Of a DNA stretch of 6,505 nt, positions 6,116-6,505 are shown piece after piece. The notes under the pieces were generated by a model. That model did not search any database. It saw only the letters and a program-made list of their open reading frames with translations, and had not been told where the DNA came from. Source of the stretch: Lachnospiraceae bacterium (GTDB lineage: Bacteria > Bacillota > Clostridia > Lachnospirales > Lachnospiraceae); the NCBI GenBank assembly GCA_003488965.1, contig DNJW01000062.1:1-6505 (forward strand), in the 5' to 3' direction. The position numbers and the translations under genes are program-made. Each line of letters starts with the position of its first letter. Position 1 is the stretch's first letter.

Positions 6116-6505
6116 TTATGCAAATGGATTCTCCGTAGGGTATCTGACACCCTTGGGCTGGTTATATCCGATTTCTTCTGCAGGCACACCGATATATTTA
6201 AAAATCTCATACAAGGCTTTTCCAAAATGGCCGAACGCCACCGCACCGTGATGAGGATAATTGCCTTCAATTAATACATGGCGGTAAAACCGGCCCATTT
6301 CAGGAATTGCAAAAATTCCTATGCCGCCGAAAGATTTGGTGGCAACCGGAAGCACTTCGCCTTGTGCGATATAAGCCCGGAGTTTGCAGTCCGCCGTGCT
6401 CTGAAGGCGGTAAAACGTAATATCACCGGGCATAATATCTCCTTCCAAAGTTCCCTGGGTTACTTCCTCCGGCAGATTTCTCGCCATAATCATCTGATAC
6501 TTCAT
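6116..6505 (-). CDS. L-fucose/L-arabinose isomerase family protein, C-terminal part only
   Basis: This is the C-terminal 129 residues of a larger aldose-ketose isomerase. The gene runs off the right edge of the window, so the ATG at 6505 is probably an internal methionine. Family members are usually about 480-600 residues. Seen in the fragment: GTLEGDIMPGDITFYRLQS, with the recurrent P-G-x-x-T-x-x-R-L pattern of the fucose isomerase C-terminal domain; AYIAQGEVLP; and GNYPHHGAVAFGHFGKALYEIF, where the His85-His86 pair is a likely metal or substrate ligand (inferred, by comparison with the C-terminal histidine of FucI and AraA). It lies 15 nt upstream of the xylulokinase-type gene on the same strand, an isomerase-kinase arrangement. 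Likely substrates are L-fucose, D-arabinose or L-arabinose, giving the matching ketose. The fragment cannot distinguish them. Confidence 0.82.
   Translation of the reverse strand: MKYQMIMARNLPEEVTQGTLEGDIMPGDITFYRLQSTADCKLRAYIAQGEVLPVATKSFGGIGIFAIPEMGRFYRHVLIEGNYPHHGAVAFGHFGKALYEIFKYIGVPAEEIGYNQPKGVRYPTENPFA

Overview
The window looks like a chromosomal segment from a Gram-positive anaerobe of the class Clostridia, most likely a Lachnospiraceae-type gut bacterium. The evidence is moderate G+C, strong AGGAGG-type ribosome binding sites, TTGACA/TATAAT-like promoters with 17-nt spacers, and the gene families present. The genus cannot be settled from the sequence alone. No rRNA, tRNA, CRISPR array, insertion sequence or phage gene was seen.

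Layout from left to right. (1) Minus strand, 2145 to 116: a TetR-family regulator followed 35 nt later by a GPH-family (MelB-like) cation:sugar symporter, apparently one operon. Its promoter carries a perfect 17-nt palindrome over the -10 box, which fits autoregulation by the TetR protein. (2) Plus strand, 2345 to 3736: a TraX-family membrane protein and a PadR-family regulator, 87 nt apart. The traX promoter is near consensus and has a second, different palindrome between its -35 and -10 boxes. (3) Plus strand, 3871 to 4545: a divergent ThyX-like FAD-dependent thymidylate synthase with its own promoter. (4) A 20-bp-stem bidirectional terminator at 4564-4611 separates it from the convergent operon on its right. 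(5) Minus strand, from the right edge to 4631: the C-terminal part of an L-fucose/L-arabinose-isomerase-family sugar isomerase (cut by the window), then a complete xylulokinase-family kinase 15 nt downstream. This is an isomerase-kinase module that channels a sugar through a ketose to a ketose phosphate.

The genes form independent transcription units: sugar uptake with its regulator, a membrane acyltransferase-like protein with a regulator, a nucleotide synthesis enzyme, and pentose/deoxyhexose catabolism. The most interesting element is the ThyX-like protein. It keeps the overall ThyX layout, but the signature RHR motif is replaced by THI with a Gly-Gly-Gly-Pro insertion, and it has a C-terminal array of three evenly spaced cysteines. 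The two operator-like palindromes, one on each of two divergent promoters 70 bp apart, are the clearest regulatory signals.
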